The translations under genes were made by a program, and so were the position numbers. Shown piece after piece: positions 32,848 through 40,894 of a stretch of DNA of 64,000 nt (position 1 is its first letter; each line of letters starts with the position of its first letter). The notes beneath the pieces are model-generated. The model did not search any database. It had not been told where the DNA came from and saw only the letters and a program-made list of their open reading frames with translations. This stretch comes from Planctomycetota bacterium (GTDB lineage Bacteria; Planctomycetota; UBA8742; UBA2392): NCBI GenBank assembly GCA_020638635.1, contig JACKIE010000003.1:289186-353185 (forward strand). Direction: 5' to 3'.

Positions 32848-33647
32848 ACCCTCATGGCGTCCAGCACCTTGTCCACGGCGCTTTTGGGGACGCGGCCGAG
32901 CTCAGCGGCGCGGCGGGCGAACTCGAGCAGGCCTTTCAGGCTCTCCTCGTTCAGTTCGTGGATGATGGTTTCCTCCACGTACTCGGCCAGCTCGGCCTCG
33001 CTCCAGCCCGTGTCCATGCCCGCGTAGCGGATCAATTCGCCGGAGATCGCGCGGCTTTCTTCATACGCACGGCGCAGGCGCGCGTGCAGCTCGGGCGTCA
33101 GCCGCTCCTTCGGCCCCGCCCACAGCGCGAACACGAACGGCAGGCCGGTCAGCAGCTTCCACTCGGCCGCGAGGTCAACGAACACGCGGTCGGTTTCGAG
33201 CTTGCGGGCGCGCAGGCACTGGTCGCCGATCAGCAGCACGGCGTCTTCGCTGCGCTGCAGCAGGTCGTCGGCGCCCACGTCGGCGTCGATGTACTGCGGG
33301 TTCGCGCCGGCCTCGTGCAGCAGGATGCGCGTGAGCGTCACGCTGGTGCGACTGGCGGTTGTCAGCGCGACGGTCTTGACCTGCGCGGGCTCGACGCGCG
33401 TGAACAGGCCGACGCTGTCCACCACGCCGTCGGCCGCCACGCCCAGGTCGGTGAAGAACGACCAGCTTTGGTGGCGCAGGGCCTCCACCACCGGCAGCAG
33501 GCCGACGTCGAGGCGCCCGGCGTCCATCATGCGGCTCAGGTGCGCGGGCGAGTCGGGCGTGAGGTCAACGGCCTCGTCGTGCTGCAGGCTGTACCAGAGC
33601 GGCACGGCATTGAGGTACGAGACGACGCCGATGCGTAGCTTCTTCAC
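32844..33647 (-). CDS. mqnA: chorismate dehydratase, MqnA
   Basis: 267 residues, GTG start at 33647. KLRIGVVSYLNAVPLWYSL is the typical MqnA N-terminus, and VGLLPVVEALRHQSW, SRTSVTLTRILL, VLLIGDQCLRA, FVDLAAEWKLLTGLPFVFALW match the family of type 2 periplasmic-binding-fold enzymes. It converts chorismate to 3-enolpyruvyl-benzoate, first step of the futalosine menaquinone pathway. With mqnC at 28.9-30.1 kb it argues that this organism makes menaquinone by this route. Confidence 0.93.
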   Translation of the reverse strand: MKKLRIGVVSYLNAVPLWYSLQHDEAVDLTPDSPAHLSRMMDAGRLDVGLLPVVEALRHQSWSFFTDLGVAADGVVDSVGLFTRVEPAQVKTVALTTASRTSVTLTRILLHEAGANPQYIDADVGADDLLQRSEDAVLLIGDQCLRARKLETDRVFVDLAAEWKLLTGLPFVFALWAGPKERLTPELHARLRRAYEESRAISGELIRYAGMDTGWSEAELAEYVEETIIHELNEESLKGLLEFARRAAELGRVPKSAVDKVLDAMRV

Positions 33648-33744
33648 GGTTTCCCTTCACGGCCCCGGCCGAAACATAGCGCAGGCCGGTGCGGGTTCAA
33701 GTTGCCGCGCGCGCCTGCTACACTGCCCCCACAAGGAGACAACC

Positions 33745-34275
33745 ATGCGCACAACCCTTTGCCTGGCACTGCTGGCGTTGCTGGCCTTCAGCGGCTGCTC
33801 GTCCCGCAACGTGGTCGAGATGAACACCCAGAACACGGCGGCCCTGCAGGTGACGGGCAGCTACTACGTGCTGCCGCTGGAGGTCGAGTTCAAGCCGCCC
33901 CAGGCCTGGGAGATCGAGCAGGCCGAGTGGCAGGCCTGGGTGGACACCTGGAAGATCGACTTTCGCGAAGAGCTGCGCACGGAGTGCTACAAGACGCTGA
34001 CCTTCGTGGACAAGGCCGAGCCGGGCGAGGCGGCCGTGGTGCGCTGCGTGATCTACGAGATGGACAAGGGTGGTTTTTCGGGCTTCGGCGGCAACGGCTT
34101 CGCGCGCGCGCACATCACGGTTGTGGACCAAGACGGGAAAACCATCTACGACGCCAAGCTCGAAGGCACAGGCGCCAACTCAGGCTTCGAGAGCACAGTA
34201 GTAAGAGGCCGCATGAAGTTCGCCGTGCTCAACCTGGCAAGGCAGATAGCCGACGTGCTGGAAAACGGCGAGTAG
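33745..34275 (+). CDS. small lipoprotein, DUF4410-like
   Basis: AAGGAG precedes the ATG at 33745. MRTTLCLALLALLAFSGC has a lipobox (AFSGC, Cys 18). The mature part YYVLPLEVEFKPPQAWEIEQAEWQAWVDTWKIDFREELRTEC...VVRCVIYEMDKGGF.. AHITVVDQDGKTIYDAK shows strand/helix alternation similar to DUF4410-type lipoproteins; the match is weak. Predicted to be anchored in a membrane facing the periplasm. Role unknown. Confidence 0.65.
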   Translation: MRTTLCLALLALLAFSGCSSRNVVEMNTQNTAALQVTGSYYVLPLEVEFKPPQAWEIEQAEWQAWVDTWKIDFREELRTECYKTLTFVDKAEPGEAAVVRCVIYEMDKGGFSGFGGNGFARAHITVVDQDGKTIYDAKLEGTGANSGFESTVVRGRMKFAVLNLARQIADVLENGE

Positions 34276-34428
34276 CGAACCAACAGACGCGCCGCCAACT
34301 AACCCAAGAAGCAAGACCCGGAAAGAGAGCTGACGCCGTATTCGTTTGCAAAGCCATCCGACGCTCGTCGCCGTAATCCACAAGTTGCCCGACGTCGCCG
34401 TGTCTCAGGCTTGCTATATACTCCCACC

Positions 34429-37392
34429 ATGAATCCGGAGACGTTCGTCAGCAGGTGGAAGAAGGCCACGCTCACGGAGCGGCAGGCCGCGCAATCCCAC
34501 TGGAACGACGTCTGCGATTTGCTTGAACAGCCAAAACCAACAGAGTTCGACCCCGAGGGCGAAACCTACTGCTTCGAGCGCGGCGCGCACAAAGTTGCCG
34601 GCGGCGACGGCTGGGCGGACGTTTGGTGGAAAGGCAAGTTCGCCGTCGAGTACAAACGCAAACGCAAGAACCTCGACGCCGCCTACCAGCAACTGCTGCA
34701 ATACCGCGAAGACCTCGGCAACCCGCCCCTGCTGATCGTCATCGACCTCGACCGCTTCGAAGTCCACACCAACTTCACCGGCACCGCCAAGCGCATCTTC
34801 AAGTTCAACCTCGACGACATCGCGGCGGGCAAGCCCGTCGAGTGCGTCTGCAACGAGGCCTCACCGCCGAAATTCACGGCCATCGAAGTCCTGCGCTACG
34901 CCTTCACCAGCCCGGAAACCCTCAAGCCCGCCCTGACCGCCGACTTCATCACGGCCGAGGCCAGCTCAGGCTTCGCCAAGATCGCGGAAAGCATGCGCAA
35001 CCGCGGCGTTGACCCGCGAGAGACGGCCCACTTCCTGATGAAGGTCCTGTTCTGCCTGTTCGCGGAGGACATAGGGCTACTGCCCGAAAAGGTGTTCGAG
35101 CGCATCGTCCGCAACTCCAAGGGCGACGCCGAGCGCCTGAAGCGCAGCATGGCCGCGCTGTTCAAGGCCATGCAGGGCGGCGGAGACTTCGGCCCGGAAA
35201 GCATCCCCTGGTTCAACGGCGGTCTGTTCGACGGCACCGAACCCATCGAAATGACCGAGGAGGAAATCGACGATCTGCTGGCGGCTGCGCGGGTGGACTG
35301 GTCGCAGGTTGAGCCGAGCATCTTCGGGACCCTGTTCGAGCGCAGTCTGAACCCGGACCGCCGCTCTCAGCTTGGCGCGCACTACACCGGCCGCGAAGAC
35401 ATCATGCTGATTGTGGACCCGGTTGTGCTGCGCCCCATGCGGCGTGAATGGGATGCGACACGCGAGAAGCTTCAGCCGCAGCTGGAAAAGTACAGGAAGG
35501 CCGAGGAAGCGCTGGAATGGCTGAAGGCGGGCGACCAGGAGCGAAAGAAGCGCGAGAAGGAGCTGCGCAACGCCCGCAGGAAGATCGAGGACGAGTACCA
35601 CGCGCTGCTCGATAAGTTTCACGCATTGAAGATTCTCGACCCGGCCTGTGGCAGCGGCAATTTCCTTTATGTCGCTCTGAACGAGCTGAAGAACCTTGAG
35701 AAGCAGATCATCCACGAGGCGTTCAGTCTCGGCGTTGGTCTGGCAAAGCTGAACCCCGTCGTGGAGCCGGGGCAGTTGTACGGCATGGAGGTCAACCACT
35801 ACGCCCACGAGCTTGCACAGATCGTGGTATGGATCGGCTACATCCAGTGGCACACCCGCAACGGTTACGCCGTGCCGAAAGAGCCGATCCTGAAACCCCT
35901 GAACAACATCATGTTCATGGACGCACTGCTGAAGGGCGGAGCCGCCGGGCAACCGCGCGCAGTCCGTCCAGAGTGGCCGGAAGCAGACTTCATCATCGGC
36001 AACCCGCCATTTCTCGGGGCAAAGAAGTTGCGACTGGGTTTGGGCGATGAGTATGTCGAGACGCTCTTCAAGGTCTATGAGGGTTCGGTCGCGGGCTCTG
36101 CTGACCTGAGTGTTTACTGGCATGAGCGTGCGCGTGAGTTAGTCGAACTCGGTAGAGTGAAGCGCGCCGGGCTACTTGCGACACAGGGAATTCGAGGAGG
36201 GGGAAGTCAGAAGGCTCTTCGGCGAGTCTTGGAGACCGGGAAGATCTTCGATGCCTGGAGTGACCGCGAATGGATTCTTGATGGTGCTGCCGTCCATGTA
36301 AGCATCGTATGCCAAGACAATGGTCAGGAGGTCGAGTGCAGCTTGAACGGTACGACCGTACCGGGAATCAACGCCGACCTTACAAGCGCCTCTGGAGCCA
36401 ACCTCACCACTACAGCCACTCTTACCGAGAACATAGGTATTGGTTACATCGGTGATGTAAAGGCCGGTAAGTTCGATCTGACCGCAGAAGAAGCAGAACA
36501 ACTGCTAGGCGCAAGTGGGAACCCAGACGGTCGTTCGAACTCCGATGTCGTGGTCCCTTGGGCAAATGGGCAAGACGTAACCCAGCGGAACAAGGGTAAG
36601 TGGATTGTGGACTTTGGTTCCGAAATGCCCGAAGACCAAGCAGCGCTCTATGAACGCCCATATGAACTGGTTCGCCAACGAGTAAAGCCCGCACGCGATA
36701 GAGTCAAGAGGAAGCGCTACCGTGAGTTTTGGTGGTTGCACGCGGAGCCGTGTGAGGCGATGAGGAGGGCAATTCGCCCATTGTCTCGGTTTGTAGTTAC
36801 GCCGACAATTGCGAAGCACCGTCTCTTTGCTTGGTTAGAGCATCCAACCCTGCCGGACCACCAGTTGGTCGTGTTTGCGCGAGAAGATGACTACTTCTTT
36901 GGAGTGGTTCATTCGGTTGTGCACGAACGATGGGCATTGCGCTTGGGGACCCAGCTACGCGAGAAAGAGTCCGGCGCTCGCTACACACCGACCACAAGTT
37001 TTGAGACGTTTCCGTTCCCGTGGCCGCCGGGGAAGGAGCCGGCGGGGGACCGGCTGGTAGAGGCGATTGCTTCCGCCGCGAAGGAACTGAACGAGTTGCG
37101 CGAGGGCTGGCTGAACGCGCCCGGACTTTCGCCCGCCGAGGCCAGGAAGCGCACCCTCACCAACCTCTACAACAAGCGCCCCGAGTGGCTGCACCTTGCA
37201 CACCTCAAACTCGACCGCGCCGTGTTTGCGGCCTACGGCTGGCACGACCTCAAACCGGAAGATCTTTACGCGACCGTCCGCTACGACCAGGGCGAAACAC
37301 CCGCGACCGCCAAGCAACGGCAGCAAACGGCCGAGGAAGGAATGCTCAAACGCCTGCTGGCCCTCAATCACGAAAGAGCTTCTCAGCAGTAA
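34429..37392 (+). CDS. type IIG/IIL (MmeI-like) restriction-modification enzyme
   Basis: 987 residues in one chain. N-terminal nuclease signature GDGWADVWWKGKFAVEYKRK fits PD-(D/E)XK (Asp, then EYK, about 66-82). A helical spacer, with FCLFAEDIGLLPEKVFERI and YTGREDIMLIVDP, leads to the amino-methyltransferase motifs LDPACGSGNFL (SAM site, about 407) and IGNPPF (catalytic, about 523). Residues about 560-860 form the target-recognition part. MmeI-family enzymes cut DNA near their asymmetric site and methylate it themselves. Start ATG at 34429. No separate specificity, helicase or BREX genes follow, so it is a stand-alone system. The recognition region has lower GC than its flanks. Confidence 0.85.
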   Translation: MNPETFVSRWKKATLTERQAAQSHWNDVCDLLEQPKPTEFDPEGETYCFERGAHKVAGGDGWADVWWKGKFAVEYKRKRKNLDAAYQQLLQYREDLGNPPLLIVIDLDRFEVHTNFTGTAKRIFKFNLDDIAAGKPVECVCNEASPPKFTAIEVLRYAFTSPETLKPALTADFITAEASSGFAKIAESMRNRGVDPRETAHFLMKVLFCLFAEDIGLLPEKVFERIVRNSKGDAERLKRSMAALFKAMQGGGDFGPESIPWFNGGLFDGTEPIEMTEEEIDDLLAAARVDWSQVEPSIFGTLFERSLNPDRRSQLGAHYTGREDIMLIVDPVVLRPMRREWDATREKLQPQLEKYRKAEEALEWLKAGDQERKKREKELRNARRKIEDEYHALLDKFHALKILDPACGSGNFLYVALNELKNLEKQIIHEAFSLGVGLAKLNPVVEPGQLYGMEVNHYAHELAQIVVWIGYIQWHTRNGYAVPKEPILKPLNNIMFMDALLKGGAAGQPRAVRPEWPEADFIIGNPPFLGAKKLRLGLGDEYVETLFKVYEGSVAGSADLSVYWHERARELVELGRVKRAGLLATQGIRGGGSQKALRRVLETGKIFDAWSDREWILDGAAVHVSIVCQDNGQEVECSLNGTTVPGINADLTSASGANLTTTATLTENIGIGYIGDVKAGKFDLTAEEAEQLLGASGNPDGRSNSDVVVPWANGQDVTQRNKGKWIVDFGSEMPEDQAALYERPYELVRQRVKPARDRVKRKRYREFWWLHAEPCEAMRRAIRPLSRFVVTPTIAKHRLFAWLEHPTLPDHQLVVFAREDDYFFGVVHSVVHERWALRLGTQLREKESGARYTPTTSFETFPFPWPPGKEPAGDRLVEAIASAAKELNELREGWLNAPGLSPAEARKRTLTNLYNKRPEWLHLAHLKLDRAVFAAYGWHDLKPEDLYATVRYDQGETPATAKQRQQTAEEGMLKRLLALNHERASQQ

Positions 37393-37453
37393 GCGGGTTA
37401 CAAAGGGGTCAGACACCTGTTCCGACCGGCAGACTGCGTCAGCCGAAGAAGTA

Positions 37454-37475
37454 GGGACACGCTGCCGCGTGTCCC
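37454..37475. repeat. GGGACACGC palindrome
   Basis: GGGACACGC pairs with GCGTGTCCC over TGCC. A T-rich run follows at about 37492. A similar palindrome is at 38306-38329. Lies between the restriction enzyme and the small monooxygenase-like gene, and may double as a terminator. Confidence 0.6.
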
Positions 37476-37503
37476 CACGTGATAGGCTCCCTTTTTTTTC
37501 TCG

Positions 37504-37809
37504 TTACTTCCTGAGCGTGTCGACGATTGGGAGGCGTTGGATTTTTGGTGGGGCTGTTAGCTCGTAGGCTTCGGCGATGGACTTCTTTAGGTCCGACTCG
37601 AGGTAGGCCGCGAGGGCTTCTTCGCTCTCCCACAGGTAGATGCCGGCCCACTCGTTTGCGGCTTCGTCGTACGAGTAATACTTCTGCACCAGGCCGGGCA
37701 CTTTGCGGAATTCGGGCATGCGCTCCTTGTAGCGGCGCTCCAGTTCTTCGCGCGAGAGCTTTGACTTCAGGCCGCCTAAGATCAGCATGATCTTTGGTTG
37801 TGCGGTCAC
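37504..37809 (-). CDS. small dimeric alpha/beta-barrel (monooxygenase-like, YdhR-type) protein
   Basis: GTG start at 37809 preceded by AGGAGG. 101 residues: LILGGLKSKLSREELERRYKERMPEFRKVPGLVQKYYSYDEAANEWAGIYLWESEEALAAYLESDLKKSIAEAYE. The pattern 'F...PGL..KYY..D...N...G.YLWES.EA..A...S' is that of YdhR/antibiotic biosynthesis monooxygenase-type ferredoxin-like folds. These act as small oxygenases, heme degraders or scaffold proteins; the specific reaction is unknown. Confidence 0.8.
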   Translation of the reverse strand: MTAQPKIMLILGGLKSKLSREELERRYKERMPEFRKVPGLVQKYYSYDEAANEWAGIYLWESEEALAAYLESDLKKSIAEAYELTAPPKIQRLPIVDTLRK

Positions 37810-37876
37810 GGTTTCCTCCTGGGTTTGCCTTATTGCAGCCTAGCAGCAGTCCGTGAGGGGGTCAGGCACCAAGTTC

Positions 37877-38303
37877 GTGGGGCAGGCTTCCAGCCCAATA
37901 CTGCGGGGTTAAGTAGCACGACTGTCGTTCTTGTTACTTGGCGCGGAGCGCCCTCACAGTGGAAGCCCCCACCGAACGCCTCTGGCGCTCGGTGGGCGTA
38001 ATCTGAGGAAGAACAATCCAAGGCGCGGAGCGCCGGCACATTCGCGGCGTTTGCCGCGAGAACCAGTCGGCCGCAAGCGGCCGTTGTGCCGGCGCTCCGC
38101 GCCTCACTTGATACCGCTGCCCGTAACCCCCGCCTTGTTGTCGCCGCGCTGCGCTTGGCGCCAACCGGCGGGGGCTAACATTTGTTACGGCGCTCCGCGC
38201 CTGACTGCCGATAGATTCATCACGTCAGAGTCCGCCGTAAAACTCCTTAACCCCGCAGTATTGGGCTTCCAGCCTGCCTCGGCAGACAGGATGTCTGCCC
38301 CAC
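37877..38303. repeat. multi-hairpin element, copy B, with outer inverted repeat
   Basis: Outer arms: CCCAATACTGCGGGGTTAAG (37894-37913) is perfectly inverted at 38246-38265, with GTGGGGCAG (37877) and CTGCCCCAC (ending 38303) beyond. Inside: GGCGCGGAGCGCC (37940-37952), GCCCCCACCGA/TCGGTGGGC, GGCGCGGAGCGCC (38022-38034), two inner hairpins, GGCGCTCCGCGCC (38091-38103), a CCCCCGCC...GGCGGGGGC hairpin, and GGCGCTCCGCGCC (38189-38201) followed by TGACTGCCGA as in copy A (24225-24467). No protein is supported in 37810-38440. Confidence 0.87.
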
Positions 38304-38305
38304 GT

Positions 38306-38425
38306 AGGGACACGCGGCCGCGTGTCCCTGCGAAAAGGGACAGGGCGGACCTGGGGTCCGCCCTGTTGGTTTGTGGCTTCTGCCGTGGGCGGGGCGCCCA
38401 CGGCCTGTGCAGGCGGGGCGCCTGC
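38306..38425. repeat. four consecutive perfect hairpins
   Basis: AGGGACACGCGG/CCGCGTGTCCCT (38306-38329), AGGGCGGAC/GTCCGCCCT (38342-38364), CCGTGGGCG/CGCCCACGG (38383-38403) and GCAGGCG/CGCCTGC (38409-38425). It lies just downstream of tsf (minus strand) and could end that transcript, but the number of hairpins points to repeats. Confidence 0.75.
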
Positions 38426-38440
38426 GCTACGTCACGCTAC

Positions 38441-39286
38441 TTACTCGCCTACCTTGATGCGGGCGTACTGGGTCAGCTTCAGGGGCTTGTTTGCCTGCTT
38501 GCCTACGTTTGCGACGTGCTGCTCGATGGTCACGGCCGTGTCCTTCACGAAGGGCTGGGCCAGCAGGGTCTGCTCCTTGAAGAAGGCGGCCACTTTGCCC
38601 TCGGCGATCTTCTCCTGGATGTTGGCCGGCTTGCCGCTCTGCTTGGCCTGCTCGAGCGCGATTTCACGCTCGCGCGCGATCACGTCGGCCGGCACGTCCG
38701 CCTGGGTCAGGCCGAGCGGGTTGGTGGCGGCCGCGTGCATGGCGATGTCCTTGGCGAGGGTCTTCTCTGCGTCGCTGGAGCCGTCGCCGCCCTCGATCTT
38801 CACCACCACGCCGAGCTTGCCGTCGCTGTGCAGGTAGTAGCCGAAGTAGCCGTTGTCCACGGTCAGGCGGCGGTGGGCGCCGATCTGCATGTTCTCGCCG
38901 GTCTTGGCGACCAGCGCCTTGACGGCGTCGCCCACTGTGCCGCCCGTGGGGTACTTGAGCTCGCTGGCTTCGCCTTCCGCGGCGTGGATGGCCTTGGCGA
39001 TGTTGTCCACCAGGCCCTTGAACTCGTCGTTGTTGGCCGTGAAGTCGGTCTCGCACTTCACCGCGACGACCGCGGCGACCTTGCCCTCGACCTTGATGCC
39101 GATCTTGCCCTCGGCGGTTTCGCGGCCGGCCTTCTTGGCGGCCTTGACTTCGCCCTTCTTGCGGAGGTCGTCGATGGCCTTCTCGACGTCACCGCCGGAC
39201 TCGGTCAGCGCGCGCTTGGCGTCCATCATGCCGCAACCGGTGCGGTCGCGGAGTTCCTTGATCTGGGCAACGGTAATCTCTGCCAT
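38441..39286 (-). CDS. tsf: elongation factor Ts
   Basis: Start placed at ATG 39286, giving MAEITVAQIKELRDRTGCGMMDAKRALTESGGDVEKAIDDLRKKG, the UBA-like EF-Tu-binding N-terminus. The TDF motif in ETDFTANNDEF (residue about 80) inserts into EF-Tu. 281 residues, normal length. It recharges EF-Tu with GTP. It follows rpsB, the near-universal order, with a hairpin in between. Confidence 0.95.
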   Translation of the reverse strand: MAEITVAQIKELRDRTGCGMMDAKRALTESGGDVEKAIDDLRKKGEVKAAKKAGRETAEGKIGIKVEGKVAAVVAVKCETDFTANNDEFKGLVDNIAKAIHAAEGEASELKYPTGGTVGDAVKALVAKTGENMQIGAHRRLTVDNGYFGYYLHSDGKLGVVVKIEGGDGSSDAEKTLAKDIAMHAAATNPLGLTQADVPADVIAREREIALEQAKQSGKPANIQEKIAEGKVAAFFKEQTLLAQPFVKDTAVTIEQHVANVGKQANKPLKLTQYARIKVGE

Positions 39287-39310
39287 GGCTATCCTCGGTC
39301 TCTTAAGTGC

Positions 39311-39335
39311 AGGGGCGCTCAAAGTGAGCGCCCCT
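39311..39335 (-). promoter_or_regulatory. hairpin in the rpsB-tsf spacer (attenuator-like)
   Basis: AGGGGCGCTCA pairs with TGAGCGCCCCT over AAG. It sits in the spacer between rpsB stop and tsf start. There is no T-run on the minus strand after it, so partial termination or transcript processing is more likely than full termination. Confidence 0.55.
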
Positions 39336-39363
39336 TGTTGTCTTAACGCTCAAAAGTTGCGGT

Positions 39364-40389
39364 CTAGGCTTCGGTCTTGGGAGCTTCAGGCTTCTGCTCC
39401 GGCTTTTTGGCCGGCGGCTTGCGGCGCACGGTCGGGGCCGGGGCTTCCTTCTGCTGCTCTTCGGCCATCTTGACCGCTTCCTCGGCCGTGGCCTCGACGG
39501 CTGCCTTCTGCTCAGCGCTGCGGGCGTGGCGGGTACGGCCGCCGCGGTCACGCTGCGGGCGGCGCGCGCCGCGCTCGGGCTTCTTCTGCGCCGGGGCGTC
39601 GTCGAAGGCGCGGATGTCCAGCTTGGCCTGCTGGCCCTGGCCGGACTCGTGCAACTTGCGGCCCTCAATGCAGGCGTCAGCCAGCGAGTGCAGCACGATC
39701 TGCAGGCCGCGCACGGAGTCGTCGTTGCCGGGGATCACGATGTCGATCAGGTCCGGGTTGCTGTTGGTGTCAACCACGGCGACGATGGGAATCTCGAGCT
39801 TGTGGGCTTCCAGGATGGCGATCTGCTCCTGGCTGGCGTCCACTACCACCATGCAGGCGGGCAGGCGGTCCAGGTTGCGCAGGCCGTCGAGGTTGCTCTC
39901 GATCTTGCCCTTCTCGCGGTTCAGCACCGACTGCATCTTCTTGGGCATGGCGGCCAGTTTGCCGCTGGTGTTCAGCTTCTCGAGGATATCGAGGCGCGAC
40001 AGGCGGCGGCGGATGGTGGCGAAGTTGGTCAGGGTGCCGCCCAGCCAGCGCTCGCACATGAAGGCCTGGCCGGAGCGCAGGGCCTCGGCGCGCACGATGT
40101 CCTTGGCCTGGCGCTTGGTGCCGACGAACAGGACGTGGGCGCCGGTGCTGGTCAGGTTGCGCAGGAAGTGCCGGGCGGTGATCAGGCCGCGCAGGCTCTG
40201 CTTCAGGTCAATGATGTGGATGCCGTTGCGCTTGTCGCGGATGAACGGCTTCATCTTCGGGTCCCAGCGGCTGGCGCGGTGACCGAAATGGAAGCCGGCG
40301 TCAATCAGGGCTTCGGGTGTGGCGGCCGGGATCTTTTCCGACCAGGTGGCCGGGGCCTTTTCTACAGCAATACCGGAATCGTCGCTCAT
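39364..40389 (-). CDS. rpsB: 30S ribosomal protein S2 with long charged C-terminal extension
   Basis: Core motifs: LIDAGFHFGHRASRWDPKMKPFIRDKRNGIHIIDLKQS, VLFVGTKRQAKDIVRAEA, ERWLGGTLTNFATIRRRL, VVDASQEQIAILEAHKLEIPIVAVVDTNSNPDLIDIVIPGNDDSVR. The total of 341 residues exceeds the usual 230-260: a 25-residue N-terminal extension and about 85 C-terminal residues rich in Lys, Arg, Glu, Pro and Ala (EEQQKEAPAPTVRRKPPAKK). The extension is probably disordered. Operon with tsf, driven by the promoter at 40525-40553. Confidence 0.95.
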   Translation of the reverse strand: MSDDSGIAVEKAPATWSEKIPAATPEALIDAGFHFGHRASRWDPKMKPFIRDKRNGIHIIDLKQSLRGLITARHFLRNLTSTGAHVLFVGTKRQAKDIVRAEALRSGQAFMCERWLGGTLTNFATIRRRLSRLDILEKLNTSGKLAAMPKKMQSVLNREKGKIESNLDGLRNLDRLPACMVVVDASQEQIAILEAHKLEIPIVAVVDTNSNPDLIDIVIPGNDDSVRGLQIVLHSLADACIEGRKLHESGQGQQAKLDIRAFDDAPAQKKPERGARRPQRDRGGRTRHARSAEQKAAVEATAEEAVKMAEEQQKEAPAPTVRRKPPAKKPEQKPEAPKTEA

Positions 40390-40524
40390 GTCTGCTCTCA
40401 GTCGGGCGCGGCGAGGGTGGACCGTTCTACCTCTTTAGAGGCACGGTCCCGCCGGGCGCGACATTCAGGGTTCCCCCGCAGCCCCCGCGCACACGCACGG
40501 GCCAAGGCTGCCAAAGGGGCGGGA

Positions 40525-40553
40525 AGTGTAGGGCCGAGGGTGCGGGCTGTCAA
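40525..40553 (-). promoter_or_regulatory. near-consensus sigma-70 promoter of rpsB-tsf
   Basis: On the minus strand TTGACA (40553-40548) and TACACT (40530-40525) are separated by exactly 17 bases. It lies 136 bases before the rpsB start, leaving a leader in which an S2 autoregulatory structure could form; AGAGGTAG-containing hairpin sequence at about 40420-40450 is in that leader. Confidence 0.75.
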
Positions 40554-40570
40554 CGAGGGGGCTGTTGGGG

Positions 40571-40708
40571 GATTTTGGATTGCCGATTTTGGATTTTGGA
40601 TTGCGCCAATGGGCGTTTTCCCTGTTCGGACCCCTCTGCCAGCTGTCGCGGACAGGTATCCACCCGGGCTGCTTGAATCCAAAATCGAAAATCTAAAATC
40701 CAAAATCA
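40571..40708. repeat. heptamer arrays arranged as inverted repeat
   Basis: GATTTTGGATTGCC followed by GATTTTG GATTTTG GATTG (40571-40602) faces AATCCAAAATCGAAAATCTA and AAATCCAAAATC (40675-40706). The pair would fold on each other. It is the same design as 785-868. The remaining 505-base gap 40390-40894 holds the two promoters and nothing else identified. Confidence 0.8.
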
Positions 40709-40782
40709 CGTCACACGGTGACGCCCGCGTGACTCCGTTGTATCCGCAGGATTAGAAGGGGCTTGCCAGTGGATTTATCCTC

Positions 40783-40810
40783 TTGACCTGCCTTTGGCTC
40801 GCATTATCGT
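40783..40810 (+). promoter_or_regulatory. possible promoter of the envelope gene cluster
   Basis: TTGACC (40783-40788) and TATCGT (40805-40810), 16-base spacing, 85 bases upstream of the first coiled-coil gene. Imperfect -10. Confidence 0.35.
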
Positions 40811-40894
40811 CAGGTGTCTGAACACCCCCCTAACTGTAACTGACTTTTCTTCGGGAAGAGCCGTTTTCACTCGGTATTCGGGTGGGAGTTGCGC

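Noticed and set aside
38306..38425. Riboswitch or ribosomal-protein leader downstream of tsf
   Set aside because: It is downstream of tsf on its strand and consists of simple perfect hairpins similar to other repeats in the window.
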